Shown: positions 20,220-20,866 of the stretch, one piece after another
How positions within the stretch are numbered: position 1 is the stretch's first letter
How the letters are laid out: every line of letters starts with the position of its first letter
Source: JAUPVN01 sp964423475
GTDB lineage: Bacteria > Patescibacteriota > Saccharimonadia > Saccharimonadales > CAIOMD01
DNA: 20,866 nt
NCBI GenBank assembly: GCA_964423475.1
Contig: CAYRFD010000013.1
Location: 1-20,866, forward strand
Reading direction: 5' to 3'
The notes under the pieces: generated by a model
Told to the model about the DNA's origin: nothing
The model's database searches: none
What the model saw: the letters and a program-made list of their open reading frames with translations, nothing else
Translations under genes and position numbers: made by a program

Positions 20220-20807
20220 ATGAACAATAATAGCCAATCAATAATAATTTTTGGGGGCTGTTTTAACCCACCAACACTGGCGCATCAAGAAATTATTCGG
20301 GCTTGCCTTAATTTACCTAATTTTAAAGAAGTTTGGCTAATGCCTTCTGCCAGTGGTTATAACAAAAAAATTACCACCAAAGACCCAGAGCGCATTACAA
20401 TGCTACATCTTGTAAAGCATTATCATTTTAATAATAACCCTAGGCTTGTAATATCAGATTTTGAACTTAATAATCCTCATCTAAAAGAGACTTACCACAC
20501 AGTAGATGCATTATCTTTAAAGCATAAAACAATCACTTTTTGGTACGCTTTTGGGGCAGATTCTTTTACGGATATGCCAAACTGGGGCAGGGGCAAAAAG
20601 TTACAGTCAGAGCTTAATTTGATTGTTTTTGAACGAAATAATATTAAACCACCAACCAAAATTAACGTAACACCTTTATATTTATTTAAATACGGCCATT
20701 TATCTTCTACTGGCGCCCGTAAGGCAGTTGTAAGAGACACAAATTTAAGCAACTACGTAAGCCCTTATGTCCAGCAATATATAAAAGCAAATAACCTCTA
20801 CATATAG
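20220..20807 (+). CDS. nadD: Nicotinate (or nicotinamide) mononucleotide adenylyltransferase
   Basis: Transfers AMP to NaMN or NMN, the step before NAD. With ATG 20220 it has 195 residues. The nucleotide-binding GGCFNPPTLAH (12-22) has TxxH where most bacterial NadD proteins have HxxH, and the C-terminal SSTGARK (from S162) is the family's ISSTxxR motif. An earlier ATG at 20175 would add 15 residues, but it lies upstream of the promoter -10, so the later start is chosen. The gene is divergent from the tRNA-Ser/zinc-ribbon region. NaMN versus NMN specificity cannot be read with confidence. Confidence 0.85.
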   Translation: MNNNSQSIIIFGGCFNPPTLAHQEIIRACLNLPNFKEVWLMPSASGYNKKITTKDPERITMLHLVKHYHFNNNPRLVISDFELNNPHLKETYHTVDALSLKHKTITFWYAFGADSFTDMPNWGRGKKLQSELNLIVFERNNIKPPTKINVTPLYLFKYGHLSSTGARKAVVRDTNLSNYVSPYVQQYIKANNLYI

Positions 20808-20848
20808 ATTATTATACCTGCGGTCGTGCGTGCAAATCAGCGGGGTTT

Positions 20849-20866
20849 ATGGCCAAACAAAAAAGC
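20849..20866 (+). CDS. Possible start of a further gene, cut by the window edge
   Basis: ATG at 20849 opens the frame MAKQKS to the window end. GGGG (20842-20845) lies four to seven bases upstream and TATTAT-like sequence at about 20812-20818. Too short to identify. Confidence 0.3.

Noticed and set aside
1..20866. CRISPR array or cas genes, insertion sequences, toxin-antitoxin or restriction systems
   Set aside because: No regularly spaced repeats, transposase motifs or recognisable defence genes were seen on either strand.

Overview
The window looks like a piece of a small, AT-rich Patescibacteria (CPR) genome, most likely Candidatus Saccharibacteria (TM7). This is an inference from gene content and style: a trimmed core gene set, a SIS-type dual glucose/mannose-phosphate isomerase, a shortened MurE-like ligase, several small lineage-specific membrane proteins, an LPXTG surface protein and no outer-membrane proteins. 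TGA is used as a stop (position 1002) and I see no in-frame TGA, so this is not the UGA=Gly code of SR1/Gracilibacteria. A 10-N scaffold gap lies at 19833-19842.

Layout. 1-94: the 3' part of a repeated element cut by the window edge. 234-2230: a two-gene MacB-type ABC exporter (+). 2298-3902: an unrecognised 534-residue protein (-). 4081-5112: sugar-phosphate isomerase (-). 5229-6141: two small hypothetical proteins, convergent. 6429-6956: an LPXTG cell-wall protein (-). 7115-9099: groES-groEL (-) behind a CIRCE operator. 9297-10262: a kinase-fold protein (-). 10319-11605: MurE-like ligase (-). 11606-12124: a long noncoding stretch with a roughly 375-nt, hairpin-rich, end-paired element whose last 94 bases match 1-94. 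12125-15801: tsaD and valS (+). 15855-16715: an XRE-HTH/HAD fusion (-). 16822-17535: pyrH (+). 17542-19596: a five-gene minus-strand cluster ending in rlmH (zinc-ribbon/PH-like membrane protein, HIT protein, two small membrane proteins, rlmH). 19597-20219: a tRNA-Ser region with one intact gene, one interrupted copy, a detached 3'-end copy and the scaffold gap. 20220-20807: nadD (+). The first codons of another gene may start at 20849.

How the genes work together. Most are housekeeping: protein folding (GroES/GroEL), tRNA modification and charging (TsaD, ValS, tRNA-Ser), ribosome maturation (RlmH), UMP and NAD supply (PyrH, NadD) and envelope synthesis (MurE-like, isomerase, LPXTG protein, exporter).

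The points most worth a second look are the repeated structured element (1-94 and 11699-12073), the broken tRNA-Ser cluster around the gap, and a recurring promoter layout in which the -10 box sits 6-8 nt before the start codon, implying leaderless mRNAs for at least seven genes.
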